DNA from: Phycomyces nitens
Lineage: Eukaryota; Mucoromycota; Mucoromycetes; Mucorales; Phycomycetaceae
Direction of reading: 5' to 3'
Assembly (NCBI GenBank): GCA_022702545.1
Contig: JAHRBC010000002.1
Location: 5,022,001 to 5,086,000, forward strand
Length of the DNA stretch: 64,000 nucleotides
Numbering within the stretch: the stretch's first letter is position 1; every line of letters begins with the position of its first letter. Made by a program: the position numbers and the translations under genes. Below the pieces are notes generated by a model. That model saw only the letters and a list, made by a program, of their open reading frames with translations, was not told where the DNA came from and ran no database searches. Of this stretch, positions 12,185 to 26,812 are shown piece after piece.

Positions 12185-15100
12185 ATGCTTGATGACGAAA
12201 CTACCTTGGCTGCCACTTCAATGGTGGCAGCAGGGACACCCGCAGAGACATTGATTGTCTTTGATCATCGTCTGTTGCAAGAATATCTCGAGCAGCTTCT
12301 TCCCTTGGTTCTGGATGCAGAGGTTTCTGACCTTGACAATACCATCTTCTCTTACCCAGACACCATTGAGAAATTCAAACGCTTCTCCAATGATCCCCAG
12401 AGCCCAGTTCTATTTATCATGAAGGAAAAGGAGGGCGGCAAAGATGAAGGTAATACTGATCATTACACACAGTAATATTGACAGCCCAATCTATAGATGA
12501 CGCTTCCCCTGCCGTGTACAGCTACAGCGCATCCCATGAGATAACCTATCTACCCACTCATGTCGGCTCACTCGCCATCATCAAGCGTTTGCCCACCCTG
12601 GACCCATCTCGTCCACTCCAGAACCAACTGCAGCTCATCAACTTGCCAGGAGCACCTCATGCAGGCGAACCTGGCCAGACTAGTGCCTATGAGTTTTTGC
12701 ATTCCTATATCCATCTTGCTGTCAGTCCATACTTTAATGCCTATGTAAATGCACGCCATGGCACAACCACTGACACTTCAAAGAGCAAGAACGAAGACAA
12801 CAAGATGGGTGTCCCAATGGCCAAAAAGAAGATGGCCGAACTCGAACTCAGTTTGTTGCATCTTCAACAGAATGTCGAGATTCCCGAGATTGCACTCTCC
12901 ATTCACCCTGTCGTCCAAAAGGCAGTCGACAAGTGCCGTGAACAGAACAGACGTGTGACAGTCGAGTCCGTCGACCCTGCTCTGTTCTCAGACTCCTCAT
13001 TCTTGAACAAGCTTCAGGGCGACGTCAACGGCTGGATCAAGGAGATCCAAAAGGTTACCAAGATGTCTCGTGATCCCGCAAGTGGTACAGCCATTCAGGA
13101 GATCAACTTTTGGCTCAGTATGGAGCGAGCACTTGAGAAGATTGATGAACAGCTCAAGAGCGATCAGATCACCCTTACCCTGGATATCTTGAAGCACGCA
13201 AAGCGTTTCCATGCCACTGTCAGTTTCATTGCCGACACTGGCCTTAAAGAGGGCATGGAGCTCGTCCACAAGTACAACCAGCTCATGAAAGACTTTCCTC
13301 TCAATGAGCTGTTGTCTGCTACAGATGTGGACAAGATCCGCGAATCTCTGGTGCTGATTTTTGGACATCTCAACAAGAAGCTCAAGTTATCGTAAGTGCA
13401 TAGAATACAATAGGTATAAATTAATCTTTTTTTATTATTATTTTTATTTTGCTAGTCCTTACCCAATTCGCCGTGCCCTTCCTCTTGTGGAGGCCATTTC
13501 GCGTGATCTTAACGATCAGTTGCTCAAGGTTCTCGGCAGTCGTCGTCTGATGTACATGGAGTATGAGGACTTTGAACGGACCACATCTGGTGCCGAGGCC
13601 GTCTTCCACACCTGGGACGACCTGATCAAGGAGTTCACCAACGTGGCCCGTGATGTGACCCGAAAGCGGTCCGAAAAGTTCTTGCCTATCAAGATCAACC
13701 CTGCACACGCCAAGCTCCAGGAGCGAGTTACCTTTGTCCGTGCTTTCCGCAAGCAGCACGAGCAGTTGCACCAAACCATCGTACGAGTCATGACCAGCCC
13801 TCGTGCCAAGAAGTCCACTGTAGTGGTCGATGGCCAAGTCAAGATGACCATGGAGGAAGAGGAGAGTGTGAGCATCAGCGACATCAATGCCGTTGAAGAA
13901 GTCAAGCTTGCCTATGAGAGCGTTAAAAACATTGACGTTCTCGATGTCTCACCTGGTGCGTATTATAGTGAACCATGGTCGATACACTTACTTACTTACT
14001 AACCAAATAACCATTGAATCAATCACCAGAGGGTACAGAGATCTGGGTCCAGGCAGAGACGGTGTACAATGAAAGGGTGTCTCGAGTGGAGAACCAGATC
14101 ATTGCCCGCCTGAGAGATCGTCTTGGCACAGCAAAGAGTGCAAACGAGATGTTCCGGGTGTTTTCAAAGTTCAATGCCCTGTTTGTGCGCCCCAAGGTAA
14201 GTCAATTGTTATCAGCTATCCACCTACTAACAATACCAACAGATCAGAGGTGCCATTCAAGAGTATCAGACTCAATTGATTGACAGTGTCAAGGAAGACA
14301 TCAATAAGCTCCACGATAAGTTCAAGATGCAGTACCGCAACTCAGAGGCCTACCATATGGCCCAGTTGCGCGACTTGCCTCCTATTTCGGGTGCAATCAT
14401 CTGGGCTCGCCAGATTGACCGCCAATTGTCATTGTACATGAAGCGTGTCGAGGATGTCTTGGGTAAGGGCTGGGAACTGTATGCAGAGGGCCAAAAGTTG
14501 CAGGTCGAGAGCAGTAGTTTCCGCAAGAAGCTCGATACTCGCCTTACCTACGAGAATTGGCTCCAGGAGATTACCAAGCGAGATCTGTCTGTTTCTGGAC
14601 GTATATTTGAAATTGCCCGTAACCGTGTTCAAAAGAATGCTCTCCAGTTGGGAGTAAACTTTGACGGACAGATCATTACTCTCTTCAAGGAAGTTCGTAA
14701 CCTGCTCTGGCTCAACTATCAGGTCCCACACACCATCTCCAATGTCGCCAAAGATGCCAAGAGAGTCTACCCCTTTGCTGTCAGTCTCATGGAAACCGTC
14801 CGTACATTCTCCCAAACTGTCCACAAAGTCAATCGCCACCCAGACGTCTCTACCCTGGTTGCTGGGTATCGTAACGAAGTGCATGTGATGATTACAAAGG
14901 GAATCAATTTGCGATGGGATTATTTCGTAAACACCTACGACGCACATCATCGTCCATTGTCTTACCTCAGCGGCACTCCTCTCGATGCCCGTGAGAATAG
15001 ACATGTGATGTTTGTACGCGAGTTTGCCAATGTCGTCTCTGTCTTCCAAGACAAGGTCGATGCATTGATAGGTTACTATGACGATATTTCCAAGAGTACC

Positions 15101-18100
15101 GAGGAAATGAAGACTTGCCCTTACCAGGCTGAACGTTTCGAGGATGCCCTGGGCCGTATTCAGAAATTGGTTAGGATCTCTTGTTTTTTTTTGTAAAAAA
15201 AAAGAAAATGTAATTTGTGCTTACCAACCCATCGTTAGATCGATCGATTGAACCTCGAAAACTATTCAAACCTTGACCAATGGGTGGCTGGACTCGACAA
15301 GCGTATCGAGACAGTCATGGTTGGTCGTCTGAGACAGGCCATCAAGGCTTGGATCAACAGCTTCTTAGGTGTTAGTGAAGAACTTGTTGTTCCTGAAGTG
15401 AGTGCGTCCAAGAGCAGACGTAAGCGCAAGAATGGCCCTAGAGATACTGCCATTGAAGATGCCAAGGCTGCCGTTGTCCAAAAGTCCCCAGACGTCAAAC
15501 CAGCTCTCCAGACCCTTGTCCATGAAATCAGAATCCGTAACCAGCTCATGTATCTCGACCCACCAATCGAACAGGCTCGTGCCAGCTGGTGGTCCCAGCT
15601 CCATGACTGGCTCGCTGTTGTCTGTCATCTGCTACGTATCCAGAGTTCTCGCTATGAGGGTGGTTTGAGTGTCAAGGATAACCCAAGTGTCGAAAAGACT
15701 TATGCCAGTCTGCTGACTCGTATGGGAGACGGCTCTCTTGAACATGCTTACCAAATTATCGAAGACAAGATTCGCCAGGTAGCCGACTATGTCAACATCT
15801 GGCTGCAGTACCAGTCTCTGTGGGATTTGGAATCTAGTCATGTATTCTCTATTCTCGAAGACGATCTCGTCAAGTGGCAGCAGATCCTACTGGAAATCAA
15901 AAAGGCTCGCGGTACCTTTGATAATTCCGAGACAGAACAGTCATTTGGTCCTCTTGTGGTTGATTATGAACAAGTACAGAGCAAGGTCAACCAAAAGTAC
16001 GATCAATGGCAAAAGGACATTCTCAACAAGTTTGGAAGCATGCTTGGTACCTCTATGCGCGACTTCCATGCCTCTGTATCCCAGGGCCGTTATGAACTCG
16101 AACAGCAATCGATCGAGAGCAACTCCACAGGCGAGGCAGTTACTTTTATTACCTTTGTGCAGGATCTTAAGCGCAAGGTTGCCAAGTGGAGTCAGGATGT
16201 CGAGCTCTTTAGACAAGGACAAAAGACGCTGGAACGCCAGCGTTTCCAGTTCCCCAGCGATTGGGTATATGTCGACCAAGTCGATGGCGAATGGAGTGCC
16301 TTTAACGAGATTCTCAGTCGCAAGAACAACGCCATTCAGGAACAAGTTGGTAAGTATTTGTTGGTTGAATGTGGACCTCTTTAACATTCAATCTATCTTA
16401 TTATTATTATTATTAGCTGGACTACAGATGAAGATTGTTGCCGAAGACAAGGTTGTCGAATTGAAGATTCGCGACATCTGTGCCGAGTGGGAAAAGAGCA
16501 AACCAGTACAAGGAGATATCAAACCAGATACTGCTACCAATACTCTTAGCATCTTTGAAGGTCGTGTTACACGTCTCAAGGAAGAATACGATATGGTTTG
16601 CAGAGCCAAAGAAGCTCTTGATCTTGAGCAGACTTCCGAGGCTCGTTTGGAACCTGTACTCGAGGAATTGCGCGATCTTAAATCAGTCTGGACATCACTT
16701 GCTCGTGTGTGGAAGTCAGTGTACGAGATCAGAGATACTCCCTGGTCTTCGGTTGTCCCACGCAAGGTCCGTCAGCACATCGATGGTCTGGTAAACTCCA
16801 CAAAGGAGATGCCCAACCGTATGCGCCAGTATGCTGCTTATGAGTATGTTCAAGAGACTCTTCGCCAATTGTTGCGTGTCAACCCTCTTGTTGGCGATCT
16901 CAAATCCGAAGCCCTTCGTGAGCGCCACTGGCGTCAGATCTTCAAGACCCTCAGAGTTGAAGGTCGCTTTACGCTGGCCGAGATGACAATTGGTCACCTG
17001 TGGGATTTGGATCTCAAGCGTAATGAGATGGTGATTCGTGAAGTTATTCTTCAGGCTCAGGGTGAAATGGCTCTCGAAGAATTCTTGAAGCAAGTCAAGG
17101 AAACCTGGGCCAACTATGTCTTGGATCTTGTCAACTATCAGAACAAGTGTCGCCTTATTCGTGGCTGGGACGATCTGTTTAACAAGTCAAGTGAGCATAT
17201 TAGTTCTCTCACTGCCATGAAACTTTCCCCCTATTACAAGGTGTTTGAGGAAGATGCGGCCTCTTGGGAGGATAAATTGAACAGAGTCCATGTCTTGTTT
17301 GATGTATGGATCGATGTTCAGCGCCAGTGGGTTTACCTAGAGGGTATTTTCAGTGGCAGTGCTGATATTAAGCATCTGCTCCCTGTCGAGACTTCGCGTT
17401 TCCAGAGTATCAATTCCGAGTTCTTGACTGTTATGAAAAAAGTCTACAAGTCTCCCTTTGTTCTGGATGTCCTCAATATCCCCAACATTCAAAAATCCCT
17501 TGAGCGTCTGGCTGATCTTCTTAGCAAAATTCAAAAGGCTCTTGGTGAGTATCTTGAGCGTGAGCGTGCTTCATTCCCTCGTTTCTACTTTGTGGGTGAC
17601 GAAGATTTGCTCGAGATTATTGGTAACAGCAAGGATATCCTGCGTATCCAGAAGCATTTCAAAAAGATGTTTGCCGGTATCTCCAATATCCTATTGGACG
17701 ATGAACAGACTGCAATTCTGGGTATGGCTTCCAAGGAAGGTGAAGAAGTCATCTTCAAGAATCCAGTGTCCATTAAAGAGAATCCAAAGATTAACGACTG
17801 GCTTACTATCCTCGAAAACGAAATGCGTGTCTCACTTGCATTGTTGCTTTCTGATGCGGTTGGTGAAAGCGAGACTATTTACAATGCTGAACAGATGGAC
17901 TCCAACGACTATCTGGCTTGGGTAGAGCGTTATCCTGCCCAGCTTGTTGTATTGGCTGCTCAGATTACCTGGACCCACACCGTTGACAAGGCACTATTGT
18001 CCATGTCAGATGCTGCTAATGGTGATCAGACACCTCTCCAGCACTCGATTTCTCTGGTTGAGCGTAACCTCAACGTCTTGGCCGATGCTGTGCTCTTGGA

Positions 18101-21100
18101 TCTCTCGGCAATCAAGCGTCGCAAGTGCGAGCATTTGGTTACAGAACTTGTCCATCAGAGAGATGTCACTCGTCAGCTACTCAACGACAAGGCTTGTTCG
18201 ACCAAGGACTTCAACTGGTTGTACCAGATGCGCTACTACTTTACCCCTACTGTCGAGAACCCCATTCACCGTTTGAGTATCAAGATGGCCAATGCTTCGT
18301 TCTACTATGGCTATGAATACCTCGGTGTTGTCGATCGTCTGGTCCAGACACCCTTGACTGATCGTTGTTACTTGACCCTTACTCAGGCTCTTGAACAGCG
18401 TTTGGGTGGATCTCCTTTTGGTCCTGCTGGTACAGGAAAGACCGAATCCGTCAAGGCATTGGGTGTCCAACTTGGTCGATTTGTACTTGTGTTCTGTTGT
18501 GACGAAACCTTTGATTTCCAGGCAATGGGTCGTATCTTTATTGGTCTGTGTCAAGTTGGTGCATGGGGTTGTTTCGATGAGTTCAATCGTCTGGAAGAGC
18601 GTATCCTGTCTGCCGTTTCCCAGCAAGTCCAGACTATTCAATTGGGTCTCAAGGAAGCCACCACTAATCCCAACCACGAAATTGAATTGGTCGACCGTAA
18701 TGTCAAGGTCAACACGGATACCGGTATCTTTATTACCATGAACCCTGGTTATGCCGGTCGTTCCAACCTGCCAGATAACTTGAAGAAGCTTTTCAGAAGC
18801 ATGGCAATGACAAAGCCAGATCGCGAGCTTATTGCCCAGGTCATGTTGTATTCCCAAGGTTTCAGAACTGCCGAAACTCTGGCTTCCAAGGTCGTACCTC
18901 TTTTCAACTTGTGTGCTGAGCAGCTTTCTCCTCAATCCCATTATGATTTCGGTCTTCGTGCACTCAAGAGTGTGTTGGTGAGTGCTGGTAACCTAAAGAG
19001 AGATCGCCTGGCTTCCCTTCGCCAGGACATCGAAGCCGGAAATGCAACGGATGCCGAATATATCACCATCTCTGAGCCTCTTCCTGAACAGCAGCTCTTG
19101 ATTTCCAGGTAAATATTACAATAGTCTGATGAGTATACAGTCACCTAACATTGACCTTTAGTATTCGCGAGACAGTTGTGCCCAAGTTGGTTGCGGATGA
19201 TATTCCTCTGTTGACCAGGTAAGATCTTTTAGTTGTATTTATTATTGGTCTAACACTTTCTTCAATTCTAGTCTTTTGGCCGATGTGTTCCCTGGTGTCC
19301 ACTATGCCCCAGTTGACTTGGACAGACTAAAGACTGAACTCAAAAAGGTCTGTGAGGAACGTCGTCTTGTGCCCGGAGATGCTTGGATGGAGAAGGTTAT
19401 CCAGCTCTACCAGATTCAAAACATTCATCACGGTCTAATGATGGTCGGTCCATCTGGTTCTGGTAAATCGTCTGCCTGGAAGACTCTGTTGACTGCTCTT
19501 GAGAGATGCGAGAATGTCGAGGGTATTGCTTATACCATTGATCCAAAGGCTATTCCCAAAGATGCCTTGTATGGCACCCTTGATTCGACTACGCGTGAGT
19601 GGACCGATGGTTTGTTCACCCATATTCTGCGTAAGATTGTCGACAATGTTCGTGGTGAGAGTCAAAAGCGTCACTGGATTATCTTTGATGGTGATGTCGA
19701 TCCTGAGTGGGTTGAGAACTTGAACTCTGTGCTGGATGACAACCGTCTTTTGACACTTCCCAACGGTGAGCGTCTCAACTTGCCACCAAATGTCCGTATC
19801 ATGTTTGAAGTCGAGACCCTGAAATACGCTACCTTGGCTACTGTCTCTCGTTGCGGTATGGTCTGGTTTAGTGAAGATGTTATCACCATGCCAATGATCT
19901 TTACCAACTACCTCGAGACCCTGCGCAATGTTCCAATGGACGAGATTGAAGAAGAAGGTCCTTCGCGTCGCCTGGGTGAAAGCGATGATTTGGCATCGGT
20001 GTCGCCCAACATTGCCACTCAACGTGCAATTGCTGCCATCATGGTTCCTGACTTGTCTGATGATGATGGTCTTGTTGCAAAGTCTCTCGAGTATGCTGCT
20101 ACATTAGAGCATATCATGGACTTTACTCGTATGCGTGTCATGTCTACCTTTTTCTCGCTCTTGAACAAGACAGTGCGCAATGTACTCGAATACAATGCCC
20201 AGCATCCTGATTTCCCCATGACAGGCGATCATCTCGAGGGCTACATTACCAAGCGTGTGATCTACTCTATCATCTGGAGTTTCTCTGGAGATACTAAGCT
20301 TGATCTCCGTACTGTTCTTGGTGATTTTGTACGCGCAACTACTACTTATGAACTTCCTCCTGCCAGCAGCAACTCGAGCATTATCGATTATGATATTGCT
20401 GTAAGCACCGGCCAGTGGGTGCCATGGGAGTCCAAGGTGCCTGTTATTGAGATTGAGACCCACAAGGTTTCAGAGGCTGATATGATTATTCCTACCGTCG
20501 ATACCATTCGCCACGAAGAGGTCCTTTATTCATGGCTGTCCGAACACAAACCCCTCATTCTCTGTGGTCCTCCAGGTTCCGGAAAGACCATGACCCTGTT
20601 CAGTGCTCTTCGCAAGCTTCCAGACATGGAAGTTGTCGGCCTCAATTTCTCCAGTGCCACTACCCCAGAATTGATTCTCAAGACATTCGAACAGCACTGC
20701 GAGTATCGAAAGACACCAAACGGTGTGATCCTGTCACCTACAATGATTGGTCGCTGGTTGGTTGTTTTCTGTGATGAAATCAACTTGCCCGCCACAGACA
20801 AGTACAATACTCAGCGTGTCATTTCCTATCTTCGCCAATTGGTTGAGTACAATGGTTTCTGGCGTACTTCTGACAAGGCCTGGGTTACTCTTGAGCGTAT
20901 TCAGTTTGTTGGTGCCTGTAACCCTCCTACCGATCCCGGTCGTGTTCCTCTTTCGCATCGTTTCTTGCGCCATGCTCCTTTGGTCATGGTTGATTACGCT
21001 GGTCAGCTCTCGCTCATGCAGATTTACGGTACCTTTGCTCGTGCCATGCTCAAGGTCGTTCCAAACCTTCGTGGTTATGCCGAGCCATTGACAGCTGCCA

Positions 21101-24100
21101 TGGTCGAACTATATCTGGCTTCTCAAAAACGATTTACTCCAGATATCCAGGCCCATTACATCTACTCACCACGTGAGTTGACTCGATGGATTCGTGGTAT
21201 TTATGAGGCCATCAAGCCATTGGAGACCTTGACAGTCGAAGGTTTGGTCCGTATCTGGGCCCACGAGGCCCTCCGTCTATTCCAGGATCGTCTGGTAGAT
21301 GAAGAAGAACGTCGCTGGACCGATGAGATGATTGACTCAATTGCTCTGAGCCACTTCCCTGCTCTTAACCGCGAAGAAGCCCTTGAGCGTCCCATCTTGT
21401 TCTCCAATTGGCTTTCCAAGTTCTATATTCCTGTGGAGCGTGAGCAATTGCGTGATTTTGCAAAGGCTCGTCTCAAGGTGTTTTACGAAGAAGAGCTCGA
21501 TGTTGCGCTTGTACTGTTTAACGACGTACTTGAGCACGTACTCCGTATTGATCGTGTATTCCGTCAACCCCAGGGTCACTTGTTGTTGATTGGTGTGAGT
21601 GGTTCCGGTAAGACCACCTTGTCACGCTTCGTTGCCTGGATGAATGGCTTGAGTGTGTTCCAGATCAAGGTCCATAACAAATACACTGGTGCTGATTTTG
21701 ATGATGATTTGCGTACTGTACTGAGAAGAGCCGGTTGCAAGGGCGAAAAGATTTGTTTCATTATGGACGAATCCAACGTACTTGATTCTGGTTTCCTTGA
21801 ACGTATGAACACATTGCTGGCTAATGCCGAAGTCCCCGGTCTGTTCGAAGGTGATGAATATGCTTCCTTGATGACTGCTTGTAAGGAAGGTGCCCAGAGA
21901 GATGGTTTGATGCTTGATTCCGGTGAAGAACTCTACAAATGGTTCACTCAACAGGTCATGCGCAACCTTCACGTTGTGTTCACCATGAACCCCCCACAAG
22001 GAGGTCTTGCTTCTCGTGCTGCTACTTCTCCCGCTCTTTTCAATCGTTGTGTACTGGATTGGTTTGGTGACTGGCCCGATCAGGCCTTTTACCAAGTCGG
22101 TATCGAGTTTACAAAGACTCTCGATTTGGACGCCCCCAACTACTCTTCCCCTGCCAAATTCCCCATTGCCTACCGCAACCTGCCCATTCCTCCATCTCAT
22201 CGTGAAGCCGTAGTAAATGCGCTCGTCAGTGTCCATCAATCTCTGTATGATATTAATGCCAAGCTCAGCAAGAGACAGGGCCGCCACAACTATGCCACTC
22301 CCCGTCACTTTTTGGACTTTATCTCTCACTATGTGCGTCTGTACAACGAGAAGCGGGAGGATCTAGAAGAGCAACAACGCCATTTGAACGTCGGTCTTGA
22401 GAAGCTCAAGGATACTGTCGTAAAGGTCGAAGAATTGCGCAAGAGTTTGGCTATCAAGAAGAACCAGCTCGAAGTTAAGAATGCCCAGGCAAACGAAAAG
22501 ATCAACCAGATGTTGGCCGATGAAAAGGAAGCCGAACAAAAGAAGGCCGTTTCAATAAAGATCCAGGCTGGATTGGAAGTTCAGAACAGAGTAAGTATAA
22601 GATCCAGACAAGATGAACAGTATCTAACACATGTTTGTAGGAATTGCAAAAGCGTCGTACTGTCGTATTGCACGATCTGGCCAATGCTGAACCCGCAGTT
22701 GCTGAAGCCAGAAAGAGTGTCAGTAGTATTAAGCGTCAACACTTGACTGAAGTCCGTTCTATGGGTAACCCCCCAGAAGCCGTCAAGTTGACTATGGAGT
22801 CTGTATGTACCATGCTGGGACATAAGATTGACAGCTGGAAGACTGTCCAGAGTGTTATTCGTCGTGATGATTTCATTACAAGCATTGTCAACTACAGCAC
22901 CGAGAGCCAGATGACCAAGAACATGAGAGAGTTTATGCGAAAGAACTATCTCAACAACCCCGCTTTCGAGTACGATACCGTCAACCGTGCTTCCACAGCT
23001 TGTGGACCGCTTTGCAAGTGGGTGTATGCTCAGGTTACTTACTCTGATATCCTTGACCGTGTTGGTCCTCTCCGTGAGGAAGTGAACCAGCTCGAGATCA
23101 GTGCTGAGGAGAGTGAGAGAAAGGCTGAAGAGATTGAAAAGATGATTCTGGATCTCGAAACCAGTATTGCCCGTTACAAGGATGAGTACGCCGCACTCGT
23201 TGGTGAGACACAGTTGATCAAGGCCGAGATGGATCGTGTAAAGTCAAAGGTCGACCGCAGTGTTACACTTCTCAGCAGTCTGTCGTCTGAGAAGGTGCGT
23301 TGGGAGACTGCCAGTCAGGCATTCGAGAGCCAAATGGGCACCATTGTTGGTGATGTTATTCTTGCTGCTGCCTTTTTGGCTTATGGTGGTTACTTTGATC
23401 AACAATATCGCGAGATTCTTATGCTCAAGTGGACCGACCATCTCATGTCAGCCAATATTCAATTCAAACAAGACGTATCGCTTACCGAGTACCTCTCGAC
23501 TGCCGACGATCGTTTGTCTTGGCAGGCCAACTCACTTCCAGCAGATGCTCTTTGTATTGAAAATGCCATTATGCTCAAGCGCTTTGACCGTTACCCACTT
23601 GTAATCGATCCCTCTGGCCAAGCAACCAACTTCTTGATCAACGAGTACAAGGATCGCAAGATCACTGTCACCAGTTTCCTTGATGACGCCTTTATCAAGA
23701 ACCTCGAGAGTGCTCTTCGTTTCGGTAACCCAATCTTGATTAAGGATGTCGAGCATTTGGACCCAATCTTGAATCCTGTACTCAACAAAGAATTGCGTCG
23801 TACTGGTGGTCGTGTGCTTATTCGACTCGGAAACCAAGACATCGATTTCTCGCCCTCATTCACTCTCTTTTTGTCTACTCGTGATCCTTCTGTCAACTTT
23901 GCACCCGATATTTGTTCGCGTGTTACATTTGTTAACTTTACTGTCACTCGAGGCAGTCTGCAGAGCCAATGTCTCAACAAGGTTCTCAAGGCCGAGCGTC
24001 CTGATGTTGACCAGCGTCGTAACGATTTGACCAAGCTCCAGGGTGAATTCCAACTCAAGTTGCGCCACCTCGAAAAGTCACTGTTGCAGGCCCTCAATGA

Positions 24101-26812
24101 ATCAAAGGGTAACATTCTGGATGATGACAAGGTTATCGAGACTCTCGAGACCCTCAAGAAAGAGGCTGCCGAAATCACACGCAAGGTGGACGAGACAAAT
24201 GTGGTCATGTACGAAGTCGAGCAAACGACTGCCGTATATACTCCTCTTGCTCATGCCTGTAGTTCAATCTTTTTTGTGATGGAACAGTTGAATTCTATTC
24301 ACCATTTCTACCAATTCTCGCTTGATTTCTTCTATGAGATCTTTGAGTATGTCTTGCATGCCAATCCCAACCTAAAGGGTATTACTGATCCAAATGAGCG
24401 TTTGACGATCCTGTCTCGAGACTTGTTCTCAGCCGCCTACAAGCGTGCTTCGCGTACATTGCTTCACGAGGACCACACCATGTTTGCCGTCTTGCTTTGC
24501 CAGATCCGTATCCGAGGAGCACAGGAGAATGTTGACGAAACAGAATACGATTTCTTGTTGAGTGGTGGTGAGGTTGTAGCTGGTTCTTTGATCACAGCTT
24601 CTGGAATGGGTCTTCCATCATTTGTTACAGATGAAATGGCCCAAAAGGCAAAGGAGTTTATGACTCTTGATTGCTTCCGTGGTTTGACAGAACATATAAA
24701 GTCTCATGATATTGAGTGGAGACAGTTCTTGCAGAATGCACAGCCAGAGACTTTTGTTCCCATGTTCTGGCCTTCTGCTGGCATTAACCGTAAGTAGTAT
24801 ATTTACAGAATAATGAGTATAATTGCATGAAGGCTAACAAACTATCTATAGATACTGTCGACGCTGTCCGAAAGATGTTGATTATAAAGTGCTTCCGTCC
24901 AGATCGCCTTATTCCTGCTGCAACAATATTTGCTTCTGAGATCTTCTACCCTGACTTTGCCAACTCTGGAGAGCTCAACTTGCAAATGATTGTAAACAAT
25001 GAAGTCGACAGCAGCACACCTCTTGCTCTTTGCTCTGTTCCCGGTTACGATGCCAGTTACCGCGTAGACAACTTGGTTACCGAATCAAACATGCGCTGTA
25101 CTTCTGTTGCCATGGGTTCTGCCGAAGGTTTCACCCTTGCTGATCAGGCAATCTCGCTTGCCACCAAGACTGGTAACTGGGTCATGCTCAAGAACGTACA
25201 TCTTGCACCCTCATGGCTTGGCCAACTCGAGAAGAAGTTGCACAGCATGAAACCCCATCGCAGCTTCCGTCTATTCTTGACCATGGAAACCAACCCCAAG
25301 GTTCCTGTCAATCTTTTGCGCATGTCCCGTATTCTTATGTTTGAGCCTCCTCCGGGAATCAAGGCCAACTTGCAAGAATCTCTTCGCAGCATTCCTCCTT
25401 CGCGTCTCTCTCGTGGTCCTACCGAGAGAGCCCGTCTGTACTTTATGCTGGCTTGGCTTCACGCTGTGGTTCAAGAACGTCTGCGCTATGTGCCATTGGG
25501 TTGGACCAAGGTTTACGAATTCAACGACTCTGATCAAGACTGTGGTCTAAACACAATCGATAACTGGCTCGAGAGTGCAGCTGGCGGAAGAGCCAATATC
25601 TCGCCCGATAAGATTCCATGGGACGCTATCCGTTCTCTCCTCAAACAAAGTATTTATGGTGGTCGTATTGATAACGAGTATGATCAGCGCCTGTTGGATT
25701 CCTTTGTCAATACTCTGTTCAGCCACCGCTGTTATGATCTCGACTTTGAGGTCGTCAAGGCTAGTGGAGACGATGAAGAATCTCTTGTCGTGCCAGAAGG
25801 TACCAAGATGGAGCATTTCATGGAATGGGTCAATAAGTTGCCCGATCGTGAACCTCCAACCTGGCTTGGATTGCCAAGCAACGCTGAACGTGTGTTGCTG
25901 ACCCTCAAGGGTAATACCTTGTTGTCTAAGGTCCGCAAGATGAAGAGTACCAGCGATGACGACGAGGTTGCTTTCACTCAAGACACTTCTTCCCAATCTA
26001 CCAACTCCCAGCAGCCTGCCTGGATGCGTACCCTCCATTCTTCTATTTCTGGATGGCTGAGTGTTTTGCCCGAGAATATTCGTACTTTGCAGCGTGATAC
26101 TACTGGTATCATGAACCCTCTTTTCCGTTTCTTTGAGCGTGAGAACCAGATTGGTCGTAGCTTGTTGCGAACTATCCGTGAAGATCTTTTGTCACTCCAA
26201 AAGGTGTGCAGCGGTGAACTCAAGCAAACCAATCACTTGCGTCAATTGATGGACTGGCTCAATAAGGGTCTGATCCCTGATCACTGGAAGCGATATAAGG
26301 TTCCCAAGAACACTTCCTTGAATGTCTGGATAGCCGATCTCAAGCTGCGTTTGGCTCAAGTCGAAGGAATTGCACACGAACCCTCGTTCGATAAATGCGA
26401 AGTTTGGATTGGTGGTCTGTTCATCCCCGAGGCCTATGTCACAGCCACACGACAAGCTACTGCCCAGCGCAATAAATGGTCACTCGAAGAGCTTGTATTG
26501 GAAGTTGATATTGGCCAGAGACTCGAGTCGAATCCCAATCTCGGCGAGTACATTGTTCGTGGAATGCGCATGGAAGGTGGTGAATGGCGCGGTGATGAAG
26601 TTTGCCTAACATCTGAAGCCAGTACCAAATTGCCAAAGACCCAGTTACGATGGATCAAGAACGTCAAGAAGGATACAAGCGGAATGGTCTCTTTACCTGT
26701 ATACTTGAACGCAGATCGATCGGATCTTTTGTTTACAATGAACGTAAAGGCAAATGCAGAAGAAAAGGATAGAATTCCTCAGAGAGCAGTTGCTCTTGTT
26801 ATCTCATTCTAA
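12185..26812 (+). CDS. DYN1: cytoplasmic dynein heavy chain
   Basis: Eleven exons join in phase: 12185-12449, 12485-13391, 13456-13955, 14030-14196, 14243-15169, 15239-16349, 16417-19108, 19162-19218, 19272-22590, 22641-24789 and 24852-26812. They give 4,684 residues, the usual size for cytoplasmic dynein-1. The N-terminal tail and linker occupy residues 1 to about 1920. Walker A motifs are GPAGTGKT in AAA1 (about 1960), GPSGSGKS in AAA2 (2266), GPPGSGKT in AAA3 (2640) and GVSGSGKT in AAA4 (2983). Walker B motifs are [22 protein letters not shown] and CFIMDESN, so all four nucleotide sites look intact. The stalk coiled coils flank a microtubule-binding domain at about 3360-3460, which starts [21 protein letters not shown]5, AAA6 and the C-terminal domain follow. 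This minus-end motor moves nuclei, endosomes and other cargo along microtubules. No broken frame was found over 14 kb. Confidence 0.98.

Noticed and set aside
12185..26812. Many long open frames antisense to, or out of frame with, the dynein exons (up to 254 residues)
   Set aside because: They are shadows of a GC-richer coding region; the dynein frame explains the sequence completely and the shadows show no motifs.
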